Shown here: positions 7,508-15,952 of the stretch, in pieces | Layout of the letters: every line of letters starts with the position of its first letter | How positions within the stretch are numbered: position 1 is the first letter of the stretch | Assembly (NCBI GenBank): GCA_012519705.1 | Contig: JAAYPR010000045.1 | Span: 1 to 40,517, forward strand | DNA length: 40,517 nt | Direction of reading: 5' to 3' | Origin: Campylobacteraceae bacterium | GTDB lineage: Bacteria; Campylobacterota; Campylobacteria; Campylobacterales; Campylobacteraceae | Notes under the pieces: model-generated | Told to the model about the DNA's origin: nothing | Database searches by the model: none | Seen by the model: the letters and a program-made list of their open reading frames with translations, nothing else | Program-made: the position numbers and the translations under genes

Positions 7508-8841
7508 TAAAAATGCCTTTCATTAAAAATGTTTTTGCAAATTTCTATTAATCCATTTAAATCTTTATCCATTATACTTCTAAAATCAAGGATGAATCTG
7601 TCATTTTCTATTCTTCCAATGACTCTTTTTTTCCTAAATTTAAGTTCTAGCTCTTCAGCATCCCCTTTAAAAGCTAAAGCGATACTTGGATAGAGTCTAT
7701 TTGGCATAGTGCCACCGCCAACGATGGTTTTTGTCTCTATAACTTTGGCTGGGTGGTTTATGCTGTTTTTAACTAAGTTTGCCATTTCTATTAACTCATC
7801 TGTGTCTTTGTAAATTTGATGGGTTGTTTGGATGAGGTTAAACTCTTTGTTGATATAAGCTTTTAGAGTTTCGTTTAGGATACTTAGGGTTACTTTATCA
7901 ACTCTTAGCATCCTTAAAAGTTGGTTTTCTTTGAGTCTATTGATATACTCTTTTTTACCCAAAATTACCCCACACTGAACACTTCCAAAAAGTTTATCCC
8001 CGCTAAAGCTTAAGAGGTCAACCCCGCTTTCCAAAAACTTATAAATAGGCGGCTCATCTTTGCCTAAAGAGTAGGGAAGTTCGTTTACATAGCTACTTCC
8101 AAGGTCAAAGTAGCTAATAAGCGAGCCTTCTCTTGCAAGAGCTGAAATTTCATCTATACTTGAGTACTCGCTAAAGCCCTCAACGCTGAAATTTGACTGA
8201 TGAACTTTCATAAGCATGGAAGTGTTGTCATTTATAGCGTTTTCATAGTCTTTGATTTTGGTTTTGTTTGTCGTGCCGATTTCTTTTAAAATCGCCCCAG
8301 AACTAGCCATAACTTCAGGAATTCTAAAGCTCCCACCTATCTCAACTAGCTCTCCACGACTTACAATAACCTCTTTATCTTTGGCAAATGTATTTAGGAC
8401 TAAAAACACAGCACTAGCGTTGTTGTTTACGATGATGACATCTTCACATTTAAAAAGCATAGAGCAAAGCTTTGAGGTAAAGTCATATCTAAGTCCTCTT
8501 CTTCCAGCTTTTAAGTTATACTCTAAATTTGAGTAGGAAGTTATAGTTCTAGCAGCTCTTTTTAGTAGCTCATCATTTATAACGCTTCTTCCTAAATTCG
8601 TATGAACGACAACTCCAGTTGCGTTGATAACTGGCTGAAGTTCTAGGTTTTCATACTCAGCATATCTATCTTTAATCTCAGCGATGATTTCATCTTCATC
8701 TTTGTAGGGTTTGAAATTTATCGCTTTAGCTCTTTCTTCTTCGATAACATCTCTTGCTAACTCTAAAATAAGGGGTCTAAAATAGCCGTCAAACTCAGCT
8801 AAATTTGTTATTTTGTCAACTTTTGGAAGTTTTATCTGCAT
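7507..8841 (-). CDS. selA: L-seryl-tRNA(Sec) selenium transferase SelA
   Basis: SelA is a PLP enzyme that converts seryl-tRNA(Sec) to selenocysteinyl-tRNA(Sec) using selenophosphate. The 444-residue length is normal (E. coli about 463). Recognisable segments are PVINATGVVVHTNLGRS (residues 70-86), the glycine/arginine-rich AGRRGLRYDF, and LLSFSGDKLFG with the PLP-binding lysine at K283. The N-terminal residues before 70 match the family's tRNA-binding region in size. The start follows a good AGGAG (8847-8851). It is the first gene of the selA-selB operon, about 90 bp upstream of which lies an unrelated toxin-antitoxin pair. Confidence 0.96.
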   Translation of the reverse strand: MQIKLPKVDKITNLAEFDGYFRPLILELARDVIEEERAKAINFKPYKDEDEIIAEIKDRYAEYENLELQPVINATGVVVHTNLGRSVINDELLKRAARTITSYSNLEYNLKAGRRGLRYDFTSKLCSMLFKCEDVIIVNNNASAVFLVLNTFAKDKEVIVSRGELVEIGGSFRIPEVMASSGAILKEIGTTNKTKIKDYENAINDNTSMLMKVHQSNFSVEGFSEYSSIDEISALAREGSLISYFDLGSSYVNELPYSLGKDEPPIYKFLESGVDLLSFSGDKLFGSVQCGVILGKKEYINRLKENQLLRMLRVDKVTLSILNETLKAYINKEFNLIQTTHQIYKDTDELIEMANLVKNSINHPAKVIETKTIVGGGTMPNRLYPSIALAFKGDAEELELKFRKKRVIGRIENDRFILDFRSIMDKDLNGLIEICKNIFNERHF

Positions 8842-8930
8842 GGTTTCTCCTGTTTATCTAAACTAGACATTTTGAAAGTATAGCGAAAATTGGGTTAAAT
8901 TTGAATTTTATAGTGTTGAATTTGAAGTGG

Positions 8931-9221
8931 CTATTTTATCTCTTTGTTCCATAAATTTCGTTTATAGATGTCAAGTATTAAAATAGTGCTGTCGTCTAAT
9001 ATCCTAAATGGAACAACATATCCCTTAAAAATCAAATCCCTTATATCATCCCTGTTTAAATCTCTGTTTTTTCTATAGCTGTAAAGCATTTCTATACTGT
9101 CAATTTTTTCTTGCAAATCTTGATAAAATTTATACGCTCTATTTGGACTATCTTTTGCTATATAGTCAACCAAATCTAAAATATGGTTATTAAAATTTCT
9201 ATGATATTTGACCTTTATCAT
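8931..9221 (-). CDS. ParE/RelE-family toxin of a type II toxin-antitoxin pair
   Basis: This 96-residue basic protein has the ParE/RelE superfamily layout. An N-terminal KVKYHRNFNNHILDLVDYIAKDSPNRAYKFY helix pair comes first (quoted in part: YIAKDSPNRA is typical), then RDLIFKGYVVPFRILD, and a final strand ILILDIYKRNLWNKE. Members of this fold target gyrase (ParE) or ribosome-bound mRNA (RelE). I cannot tell which applies here, because the typical C-terminal motif is not clear. Its ATG overlaps the stop of the upstream antitoxin gene by 4 bp (ATGA), the usual arrangement of such pairs. Confidence 0.75.
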   Translation of the reverse strand: MIKVKYHRNFNNHILDLVDYIAKDSPNRAYKFYQDLQEKIDSIEMLYSYRKNRDLNRDDIRDLIFKGYVVPFRILDDSTILILDIYKRNLWNKEIK

Positions 9222-9463
9222 AAATTTAACCTATTTTTTACATTGGCTTCTATTTCCTCTTTCGTGTATAAAATAGCCGTTCCACTATCTATCTCATCTA
9301 TGGCTTTAAGCAGCCTCTCTTTTATCTCATCGCTGGTATAAACGCAAGGCTCTTTTTTTTTCTGCCAGTTTAGGATGAGCTCGTTTGCTTTGTTTATGAT
9401 ATTTAGTTCATCTTGATTTAGGCTTTTTAAAAAATTTGGTTCGTTGATTAGTGACAGCTCCAT
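9218..9463 (-). CDS. Probable antitoxin partner
   Basis: This 81-residue acidic protein lies directly upstream of and overlaps the ParE/RelE-like toxin. It is largely helical in appearance (LNQDELNIINKANELILNWQ) with an acidic C-terminal half (YTKEEIEANVKNRLNL) that could wrap the toxin. No clear ribbon-helix-helix, HTH or PhD signature is visible, so the identification rests on gene order, size and overlap. A GGAAT-type RBS precedes the ATG. The cognate promoter must lie in 9464-9589, shared divergently with the fdh locus. Confidence 0.65.
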   Translation of the reverse strand: MELSLINEPNFLKSLNQDELNIINKANELILNWQKKKEPCVYTSDEIKERLLKAIDEIDSGTAILYTKEEIEANVKNRLNL

Positions 9464-9553
9464 TTTTAATTCCTTTTTTAAATAAAAAGATTATATCAAA
9501 ACTAAAATAAAAAAACTAAATTTTAAAAGTTTCTTTGAAATTAAGAAAATTAT

Positions 9554-9559
9554 TATAAA
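9554..9559 (+). promoter_or_regulatory. Probable -10 box of the fdh locus
   Basis: TATAAA (within TTATAAAATAG) about 31 bp before the ATG at 9590. No clear -35 is visible. It is the only TATAAT-like hexamer suitably placed before the polyferredoxin gene. Confidence 0.4.
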
Positions 9560-9589
9560 ATAGCAGAGTTTTTTATTAAATGAGGATAG

Positions 9590-11266
9590 ATGATGAAAGA
9601 ATTTGTATTTTTAAACGACTTAGACGCTGATGTGGTACTTCCTGATGAGATAGAGGTTATAGACACGCCTGGTGTTGAAAAATATCTAGTTAGCAACTCT
9701 GCTAAAATAGATGCTCAAGTTTACGCTCCAGAGATAAATTTCTATGTTAAGCAAAGCAAAGACACTATTTTAGACAAGGCTAAAAACCTAGCTACGCTTT
9801 ACGAAGCAAGAGCTACTACCTTTGACTTAGCTCAGGATTTAGACTATAAAAAAGAAGTTGGTAAAAATGTTATTTTGATAAGCGACAAAGATAGAGCGGG
9901 GCTTGCTGAGTATCTAAAAAATGGTGGTTATAAGGTTATTTTACTAACTCACGCTGAGATTAAGTTTATGTATGGCGAGATAGGTGAGCTTTACGTGACG
10001 ATTTTAAGAGAAAATGATGAGTTTGAGGTTGAAGCTGACTTTGTGCTAGTCGATGAGATAAGAGAGTATATGCTAAGACAAAGTGGGACTTTAGATATCA
10101 GCCATCTTTTAGATGATGAAATTTTAGAGTATTTAAACCAAAGAAGCCCAACTCACCACTACAAAAGTGCTATAACTTACGATGAAACTATTTGTCAGTA
10201 TCACGGACGTAGAACAGAGCATTGTGCAAGATGTGTGGATGTTTGTCCAACTGTTGCGATTTTAAAAGACAATGAAAAAAGAGAGCTAGTTTTTTCACAC
10301 ATCGACTGTGTTGAGTGTGGAGGATGCATCTCTGTGTGTCCAAGTGGGGCGTTAGACTACGCTAAAATGCCAAGAGATGCGTTTTTAGAAGTTGTTAAAC
10401 TTTACGAAGATAAAAAAATTCTCATAACTCCAAGGATTATGGATATAAAAAATTGTGACGTAGAAATAGACGCCGGCGTGCTTCCGTTCGCCATTGAAGG
10501 TGAGAAGTTTTTAAGCGAAACTCACTTTATGACTATGCTTCAAATAAGTGGGGCAAACATCGTTTACTACAGCGATATAATCGCACCAGGAGTTAGAGAA
10601 TCAATTGATTTAATCAACCAAATCATACAAGCTAAATACGGTGAAACCGGGGTTTTCATAGCAAGTGATGAGATAGAGCTAAGAAAAGTTTTAAAAGAGC
10701 AGAAATTTATAGATGGCTTAAAATATGAGATGAGTGAATACGCAACTCCAAAAAGAGAAATTTTTGCAAAAAGAGTTAAGCACATAGTTGGAGATGACAA
10801 CTTAGGACTTGCAAAAACAGGCGAATGGGTAAGATACGGTAAAGTTACGATTAACCAAGATAGTTGTACACTTTGTTTAAGTTGTGTTGGAGCCTGTAAT
10901 GTTGGGGCTTTAATGGCTGATGAGAGCGATAACACCATAAAATTTAACGCTTCAATTTGCACGACCTGTGGCTACTGTATAGAAAGCTGTGCTGAGAAAG
11001 AGACGATTTTTTTAGATAGAGATGGTATGAGACTTGAGCCAAGCTATTTCGAGCATCAAGTTTTAGCAAAAGATGAGCTTTTTAAATGTATCGAGTGTGG
11101 AAAAGAGTTTGCTACAACAAAAGCTGTTATGAAGATAGCTAATATGATGACCCCGATATTTGGGGCGGATGCTGACAAGGTTAAGACACTTTACTGCTGT
11201 GCTGACTGTAAAGCTAAAGTTATGATACAAAAACAACTAAGAGAGAACAAACCAAAACTATTTTAA
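9590..11266 (+). CDS. Fdh-locus 4Fe-4S polyferredoxin (558 aa)
   Basis: A soluble multi-cluster iron-sulfur protein. The N-terminal ~195 residues have no recognised motif. Two ferredoxin-type motifs follow: CARCVDVCP (from C212, with C202 nearby) and CVECGGCISVCP (240-251). A ~170-residue middle region has an alpha/beta look (ILITPRI...GVLPFAIEGEKF). A second pair lies near residues 426-470: CTLCLSCVGAC and CTTCGYCIESC. The last ~60 residues carry two CxxC pairs (CIECGKEF and CCADCKAK), resembling a zinc ribbon. No signal peptide or membrane segment is present, so it should be cytoplasmic. Similar large ferredoxins sit at the head of formate dehydrogenase loci in epsilonproteobacteria; a role in Fdh maturation or electron transfer is inferred. 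ATG 9590 and ATG 9593 are adjacent; spacing from GAGG favours the second. Confidence 0.8.
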   Translation: MMKEFVFLNDLDADVVLPDEIEVIDTPGVEKYLVSNSAKIDAQVYAPEINFYVKQSKDTILDKAKNLATLYEARATTFDLAQDLDYKKEVGKNVILISDKDRAGLAEYLKNGGYKVILLTHAEIKFMYGEIGELYVTILRENDEFEVEADFVLVDEIREYMLRQSGTLDISHLLDDEILEYLNQRSPTHHYKSAITYDETICQYHGRRTEHCARCVDVCPTVAILKDNEKRELVFSHIDCVECGGCISVCPSGALDYAKMPRDAFLEVVKLYEDKKILITPRIMDIKNCDVEIDAGVLPFAIEGEKFLSETHFMTMLQISGANIVYYSDIIAPGVRESIDLINQIIQAKYGETGVFIASDEIELRKVLKEQKFIDGLKYEMSEYATPKREIFAKRVKHIVGDDNLGLAKTGEWVRYGKVTINQDSCTLCLSCVGACNVGALMADESDNTIKFNASICTTCGYCIESCAEKETIFLDRDGMRLEPSYFEHQVLAKDELFKCIECGKEFATTKAVMKIANMMTPIFGADADKVKTLYCCADCKAKVMIQKQLRENKPKLF

Positions 11267-11276
11267 AGGATTATAA

Positions 11277-11957
11277 ATGACAGATAAAAACTTAATAATG
11301 GGGCGAAGTTTCTACTATGAGTTCTTCGCTCTTCCATTTTTTTTCAGTGAAACAGATGAGAAATTTCAAGTTTGGAAAAAACAGCTTGAGTATCTAAAAA
11401 CATCTCCAATCACCGCTTCAAATTTAGCAGATTTTGAAGCGATTGAGAGGTTTGACTTTGAAGGTTTTAGAGCTGAACAAAACACACTTTTATTTGACTA
11501 CTCATATACAAACATCCCAACAACAGCTTCTTTTTACGATGAAGGACGTGATGATGGGATGATGAAAAAACTTGTTGTTGATACTCTAAGAAAGAGCAAA
11601 TTTAGAAAAAACGAAGAACTTTGCAAAGATAGCGAGGATTTTATAGGATTTATCTTTTATGCTATGAGCTCACTTTTAAAAGAAGAGGCTGATAAAGGCA
11701 CGTTTTTAAGCACAGAACTTTTTGTAAATACTATAAATAACTTTATAGATGAGTTTATAGGATTTATGAAAGATAGTAAAGAGGCGAATCTATTCTTGCA
11801 CCTTGCAAATTTAATGGAGTCGTTTTTTGAGTTAGAACGCTCACTTTTAGGGGTGGAAAAACCAGAAGAGAAGCCAAGTATCGCAAAAGAGAGCATGGCA
11901 AAACAACCTTACGCTACAAATTTAAAACAACCAAGTGAGAAATTTAACTGGGAGTAA
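11277..11957 (+). CDS. TorD-family molybdoenzyme chaperone of the fdh locus
   Basis: This 226-residue, mostly helical cytoplasmic protein lies 10 bp downstream of the polyferredoxin, with an AAAGGATT ribosome site. Features of the TorD/DmsD/NarJ chaperone group are the opening GRSFYYEFFALPFFF, the acidic mid-section, and FIGFIFYAMSSLLKEEAD followed by FLSTELFVNTINNFIDEF. Such chaperones hold the Tat signal peptide and apo-form of a molybdoenzyme until the cofactor is inserted; the expected client is FdhA, encoded next. The C-terminal ~35 residues are Lys/Glu/Pro-rich and probably disordered. Family membership is inferred from helical pattern and context, since TorD proteins share little sequence. 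Confidence 0.75.
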   Translation: MTDKNLIMGRSFYYEFFALPFFFSETDEKFQVWKKQLEYLKTSPITASNLADFEAIERFDFEGFRAEQNTLLFDYSYTNIPTTASFYDEGRDDGMMKKLVVDTLRKSKFRKNEELCKDSEDFIGFIFYAMSSLLKEEADKGTFLSTELFVNTINNFIDEFIGFMKDSKEANLFLHLANLMESFFELERSLLGVEKPEEKPSIAKESMAKQPYATNLKQPSEKFNWE

Positions 11958-12038
11958 GTAATAAATTTTTACTTAATTAAACTACCTAGTTATCAAATTT
12001 AACTTATTTTAATACAAAATATGCTAAATTTACATACT

Positions 12039-12101
12039 ATATATGCTAGAAGAGCAGATTGAAGAGAATACTCTCTAAAAATGTGCGAATCTAGCATGTA
12101 T
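12039..12101 (+). promoter_or_regulatory. Structured 5' leader of the Tat-protein/fdhA/fdhB operon
   Basis: The gap 11958-12132 is noncoding. Within it an 11-bp stem (12039-12049 with 12091-12101, core ATGCTAG/CTAGCAT, one G-U) encloses a 41-nt loop. The loop contains a second perfect hairpin, AGAGA (12063-12067) - ATAC - TCTCT (12072-12076). It ends about 19 bp before a strong AAGGAGG ribosome site for the 12133 gene. This could be a cis-regulatory RNA or a processing/stability element. There is no U-run after the outer stem that would make it a simple terminator. Confidence 0.45.
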
Positions 12102-12132
12102 TTGTTTTAGTTTTTATGCAAGGAGGATAGCT

Positions 12133-12360
12133 ATGACTAAAGATCGTAGAGCTTTTTTAAAAAAGTCTCTAGCAGCAGGAGCAGTTGCTGGTGCTACCGC
12201 AGCCGCGGCAAATAAGCTAGCAAACTGTGCGACAACTTTATCTGATGACTGTGCTACTGAACCAAGTAGTAGTGGGGTAATCTGTGGTAAAGCTGTAAAA
12301 AAAGAGGTTCTTTATAAGAAAAACACACTGTGGGAACAATACTATAGTATTGCACACTAA
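12133..12360 (+). CDS. Small twin-arginine 'formate dehydrogenase region Tat target' protein
   Basis: This 75-residue protein begins with a twin-arginine signal (DRRAFLKKSLAAGAVAGATA) and ends with KKEVLYKKNTLWEQYYSIA. That matches the pattern of the short Tat-target proteins found just before fdhA in many formate dehydrogenase loci (TIGR02811-type). It has two cysteines before the C-terminal block (C-A-T repeats) and one in VICGKA. It is preceded by a near-perfect AAGGAGG and followed 11 bp later by fdhA. Its role is not established; it may accompany or stabilise the exported FdhAB dimer. Confidence 0.8.
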   Translation: MTKDRRAFLKKSLAAGAVAGATAAAANKLANCATTLSDDCATEPSSSGVICGKAVKKEVLYKKNTLWEQYYSIAH

Positions 12361-12371
12361 AGGGGGAAGAG

Positions 12372-15296
12372 ATGAGTAATATAGGAAGAAGATCTTTCCT
12401 TAAGCTTTCAGCTCTTGGTATGGGTGCTGCTAGTGCTGGAGTAACTTCAGCGTTTGGCAAAAACGACACACTAAGAGAAGCGACAAGCGATGAGGTTAAG
12501 AATCCATTTCCAAACTCTGTTATGAAAAGAACAGTTTGTTCGATTTGTTCGGCAGGCTGTGGTATCGTAGCAGAAGTGGACGAGGCGTCAAATACATGGA
12601 TAAGACAAGATATGGCTATAGATCACCCGATCAGCCAAGGAAGTCACTGTTCAAAAGGTATCGATCAAATCGACTTAACAAAGTCAAAAATGAGACTTAA
12701 ATATCCACTTAAAAAAGTAGGTGGTAAATGGGAAAGAATTAGCTGGGAAACAGCTGTTGAAGAAATCGGTAATAAAATGCTTGAAATCAGAGCAGAAGAT
12801 GGACCAGACTCAATCGAGTTTTTAGGTTCAGCGAAGTTTTCTAACGAACAAGCATATTACTTTAGAAAGTTTGCAGCATTTTGGGGAACTAACAACATAG
12901 ACCACGTTGCAAGAATTTGACATAGCGCTTCAGTTGCCGGTGCGGCAAATACCTGGGGTTATGGTGCTATGACAAACCACTTTGGTGACGTTGTTGGAAA
13001 CTCAAAGATGATGATGGTCGTCGGAGCAAACCCAGCAGTGGCAAACCCAGTAGGTGGAATGAAACATATCCTTCAAGCAAAAGACAGAAACAACGCAACA
13101 CTTGTTGTTGTTGACCCTGTTTATACAAGAACAGCAGCAAAAGCTGACATGTTTATTAGAATTAGACCTGGAACAGACATCGCGTTCTTCTACGGCGTTT
13201 TACATCAAATTTTCAAAAACGGCTGGGAAGATAAAGAGATGATAAGAACCAGATCATACGGAATAGAAGAAATTAGAAAAGAGGCTCTTAACTGGACACC
13301 AGAAGAGACTGCTAACGTTACAGGATGTAAACCAGAAGAAGTAGTTCAGTTTGCTAAAATGTATGCAACTACTAAACCAGCGACACTTTTCTGGTCACTA
13401 GGTATCACTCAGCACTCAGTTGGTAGTGCAAACACAAGAATTTTACCTATCCTACAACTAGTTTTAGGAAATATCGGTAAAGTCGGTGCTGGATGTAACA
13501 TCATCAGAGGTCACGATAACGTTCAAGGTGCAACAGATATGGGCTGTTTGGCTGATACTCTGCCAGGATACTACGGTTTAGGTGATGGAACTTGGAAATA
13601 CTACTGTAAAGGTTGGGGTGTAAACTATGATGACTTCATCAAAAGATTTGCAGTTTCAACTAAAGAAAAAAGAGCAAAAACAGGTGAGCCTGTAAAAAAT
13701 ACAGTGTTTAATGAGTATTTCTATCATGACCCAGCAAACCCAGAAGATAGAAACTGGAGAAATGAAAAAGGTTACTCACTTGCTAAATGGTGGCAAGGTG
13801 TTTTAAAAGAAGAAAACACATTCTCAAGTGGAAACTTAAGAGCTGTTTGGGTTCAAGGAACGGGAATTACCTCTATGGCTCATACAACGAAAATTGCTGA
13901 AGCTGTAGATAAAGTAGACTTGATGGTCATAGCTGAACCATTCCTAAACGAGATAGGAATTCTAACAGACAGACCTGATGGAATTTACGTACTTCCTGTA
14001 TCAACTCAGTTTGAAAGCGAAGGACATATCCACGCTACAAACAGAGCTGCTCAGTGGAGAACTCAAGTTATAAAACCTATCTATGAAAGTAAACAAGACC
14101 ATGAAGTAATGTTTATGTTTGCTAAGAAATTTGGGTTTTATGATGAGTACGTAAAAGGTATGATGATGGACGTTGTTGATGGCGAGTTAAAACAAGTTAA
14201 AAACGAGTTTAAATGGCCAGAAGATGCAACAAACGAAGTCTTTAGAAACCTACAAAGTATTGGAATTTCTGGAAGAACTGCTGAGAGAATCAAAAAACAT
14301 CAACAAAACTGGCATAACTTTGACCCAGATACACAGATGGGAAGAGGTCCGGTTGAGGGCGAATACTTTGGTCTTCCATGGCCATGTTGGGACAAAGAAC
14401 ACCCTGGAACGCCGATTCTTTACGACGTATCAAAACCTTACGCTAAAGGTGGTTCAGGATTTAGAAATAGATTTGGACTTGAGCACAACGGCGTTAGTCA
14501 GTTAGCTGATGAGAGCATAAGCTTACCAGGATCAAAAATCAAAGGTGGACACCCAGAGATTACAAAAGCTAATATCGAACAAGTTTTAGGCATAACTTTA
14601 ACTGAGAGAGAAAAAGCGATAATGGGCGATCACTGGAGTAGAGACCATAGTGGAACAATTCTAAAAAGATGTAGAGAAGCTGGAGTTTGTCCTTACGGAA
14701 ACGCAAGAGCAAGAGCTATTGTTTGGGAGTTTATAGATCAAATTCCAAAACATAGAGAACCACTTCACTCACCAAGATGGGATTTAGTACAAAAATATCC
14801 AGCTATTGATGATCAAGAGAGAAACTTCCGTGTTTCAACTAGATTTATCAGTGAACAAACTGAAAAAGACTGGAGTAAAGAGTTCCCGACAATTGTATCT
14901 TCACTTAGACTTGTAAACCTAAGTGGTGCTGGTATGATTGAGAGAACTAGTAAGTATCTTGCGGCTATCACGCCTGAGATGTTTGCTCATGTTAACCCGC
15001 AATTAGCGGCTAAATATGGCATCAAAGATAGAGATATGATGTGGATACACGCACCACAAGGAACGAAGATCAAAGTTAAGTGTTACTACTCAGAGTCAGT
15101 TACACCTGATAGAATTTGTCTTCCATATCACTTCGCTGGTATTATGCAAGGTGTGGATATAAGTGATAGATATCCAGAAGGAGCTAAACCTTACACCATA
15201 GGTGAGAGCTCGAATACCATTACCAACTACGGATTTGACCCAGTTACTCAAATAGCAGAGTATAACGCGGGGCTATGTAGATTAGAAAAAGCATAA
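12372..15296 (+). CDS. fdhA: Formate dehydrogenase large subunit, selenocysteine-containing (UGA at 12918-12920)
   Basis: This catalytic molybdopterin subunit oxidises formate to CO2 in the periplasm. The full product is 974 residues when the in-frame TGA at codon 183 is read as selenocysteine; a naive translation splits it into 182 and ~775 residues. It has a Tat signal (GRRSFLKLSALGMGAA), a 4Fe-4S site C56/C59/C63/C93 followed by the conserved K95, then VARI-Sec-HSASVAGAANTW and GAMTNHFGD. The Sec-His pair and GAMTNH match FdhN/FdhF-type enzymes. A SECIS-like hairpin follows the UGA. Downstream features include QGATDMGCLADTLPGY and the C-terminal domain with GESSNTITNYGFDP. It sits 11 bp after the small Tat protein and 10 bp before fdhB (AAGGAG). 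selA and selB lie nearby on the other strand. Confidence 0.97.
12918..12948 (+). promoter_or_regulatory. UGA selenocysteine codon and SECIS hairpin in fdhA
   Basis: TGA (12918-12920) is followed after 18 nt by a hairpin with stem TTGCC (12934-12938) / GGCAA (12944-12948) and loop GGTGC, so the apical GGU motif expected by SelB is present. In the E. coli fdhF SECIS, as I recall it, the GGU also lies 18 nt after UGA. The element is inside the coding region, as in other bacteria. Confidence 0.88.
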
Positions 15297-15306
15297 GGAG
15301 TAAGTT

Positions 15307-15873
15307 ATGGCAAGGTTAAAATTTTTCGTAGATAATGACAGATGTATAGCGTGTTATGGTTGCCAAGTAGCTTGTTCTTCTGCACATGAGACTCCGATTG
15401 GTATTAATAGAAGAAGAGTTCTTATCCTAAATGAGGGAGTTCCTGGCAAAGAAGTTTCAACAACTATCGCTTGTCAGCACTGTACAGATGCACCATGTGC
15501 ACAAGTTTGTCCGGTTCAATGCTTCTATGTAAGAGAAGATGGAGTTGTGCTTCATGATAAAAAGACCTGTATAGGTTGTGGATACTGCTTATATGCATGT
15601 CCGTTTGGAGCTCCACAATTCCCAAGAGATGGTGCATTTGGCATCAAAGGTGAAATGGATAAATGTACACTATGTGCTGGCGGTCCAGAAGAGACAAACT
15701 CAGAAGCTGAGAGACATCTATATGGACAAAATAGAATCGCAGAGGGTAAAATCCCAATGTGTGCGGCGATTTGTTGTACAAACGCTCTTTTAGTAGGCGA
15801 TGCTACAGAAGTATCAGAAGTTTACAGAAGAAGAGTTACTCATAGAAACGCAGTTGCTAAAATGCCACTGTAG
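15307..15873 (+). CDS. fdhB: Formate dehydrogenase iron-sulfur subunit
   Basis: This 188-residue ferredoxin subunit carries electrons from FdhA to the membrane cytochrome b. Four cysteine groups are seen: CIACYGCQVAC, CQHCTDAPCAQVCP, CIGCGYCLYACP, and CTLC with MCAAICCTNAL. This is the four-[4Fe-4S] pattern of the FdhB/HybA/PsrB family. It has no signal peptide, consistent with hitch-hiking export with the Tat substrate FdhA. The C-terminal membrane helix of E. coli FdnH is absent. The gene ends the operon: a strong hairpin begins 11 bp after the stop, and fdhC/fdhD do not follow as they do in C. jejuni. Confidence 0.93.
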   Translation: MARLKFFVDNDRCIACYGCQVACSSAHETPIGINRRRVLILNEGVPGKEVSTTIACQHCTDAPCAQVCPVQCFYVREDGVVLHDKKTCIGCGYCLYACPFGAPQFPRDGAFGIKGEMDKCTLCAGGPEETNSEAERHLYGQNRIAEGKIPMCAAICCTNALLVGDATEVSEVYRRRVTHRNAVAKMPL

Positions 15874-15883
15874 TTTTACTTAG

Positions 15884-15920
15884 GTTTTAGGGGACAAGTT
15901 CCCCTAAAACTTTAATCTTT
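15884..15920 (+). terminator. Rho-independent terminator after fdhB
   Basis: A perfect 11-bp stem, GTTTTAGGGGA (15884-15894) / TCCCCTAAAAC (15900-15910), with a 5-nt loop and a following TTTAATCTTTT. It would separate the fdh operon from the lipoprotein genes downstream. Confidence 0.85.
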
Positions 15921-15925
15921 TATGA

Positions 15926-15931
15926 TACAAT
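15926..15931 (+). promoter_or_regulatory. Probable -10 box of the TraT-like lipoprotein genes
   Basis: TACAAT, 22 bp before the ATG at 15953 and directly after the fdh terminator. An AGGAG ribosome site lies at 15943-15947. No clear -35 is visible. Confidence 0.4.
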
Positions 15932-15952
15932 TTCATAAATTTAGGAGACGTT

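Noticed and set aside
8842-8930. selC (tRNA-Sec) next to selA
   Set aside because: No cloverleaf or T-loop GGTTC motif was found here or in the other gaps examined.
10567-10962. 131-codon minus-strand frame inside the polyferredoxin gene
   Set aside because: It is antisense to conserved FeS motifs, without a promoter, ribosome site or recognisable protein.
12372-12920. fdhA as a pseudogene split by a stop codon
   Set aside because: The stop is UGA at the family's selenocysteine position, followed by a SECIS-type hairpin, with selA and selB in the same window.
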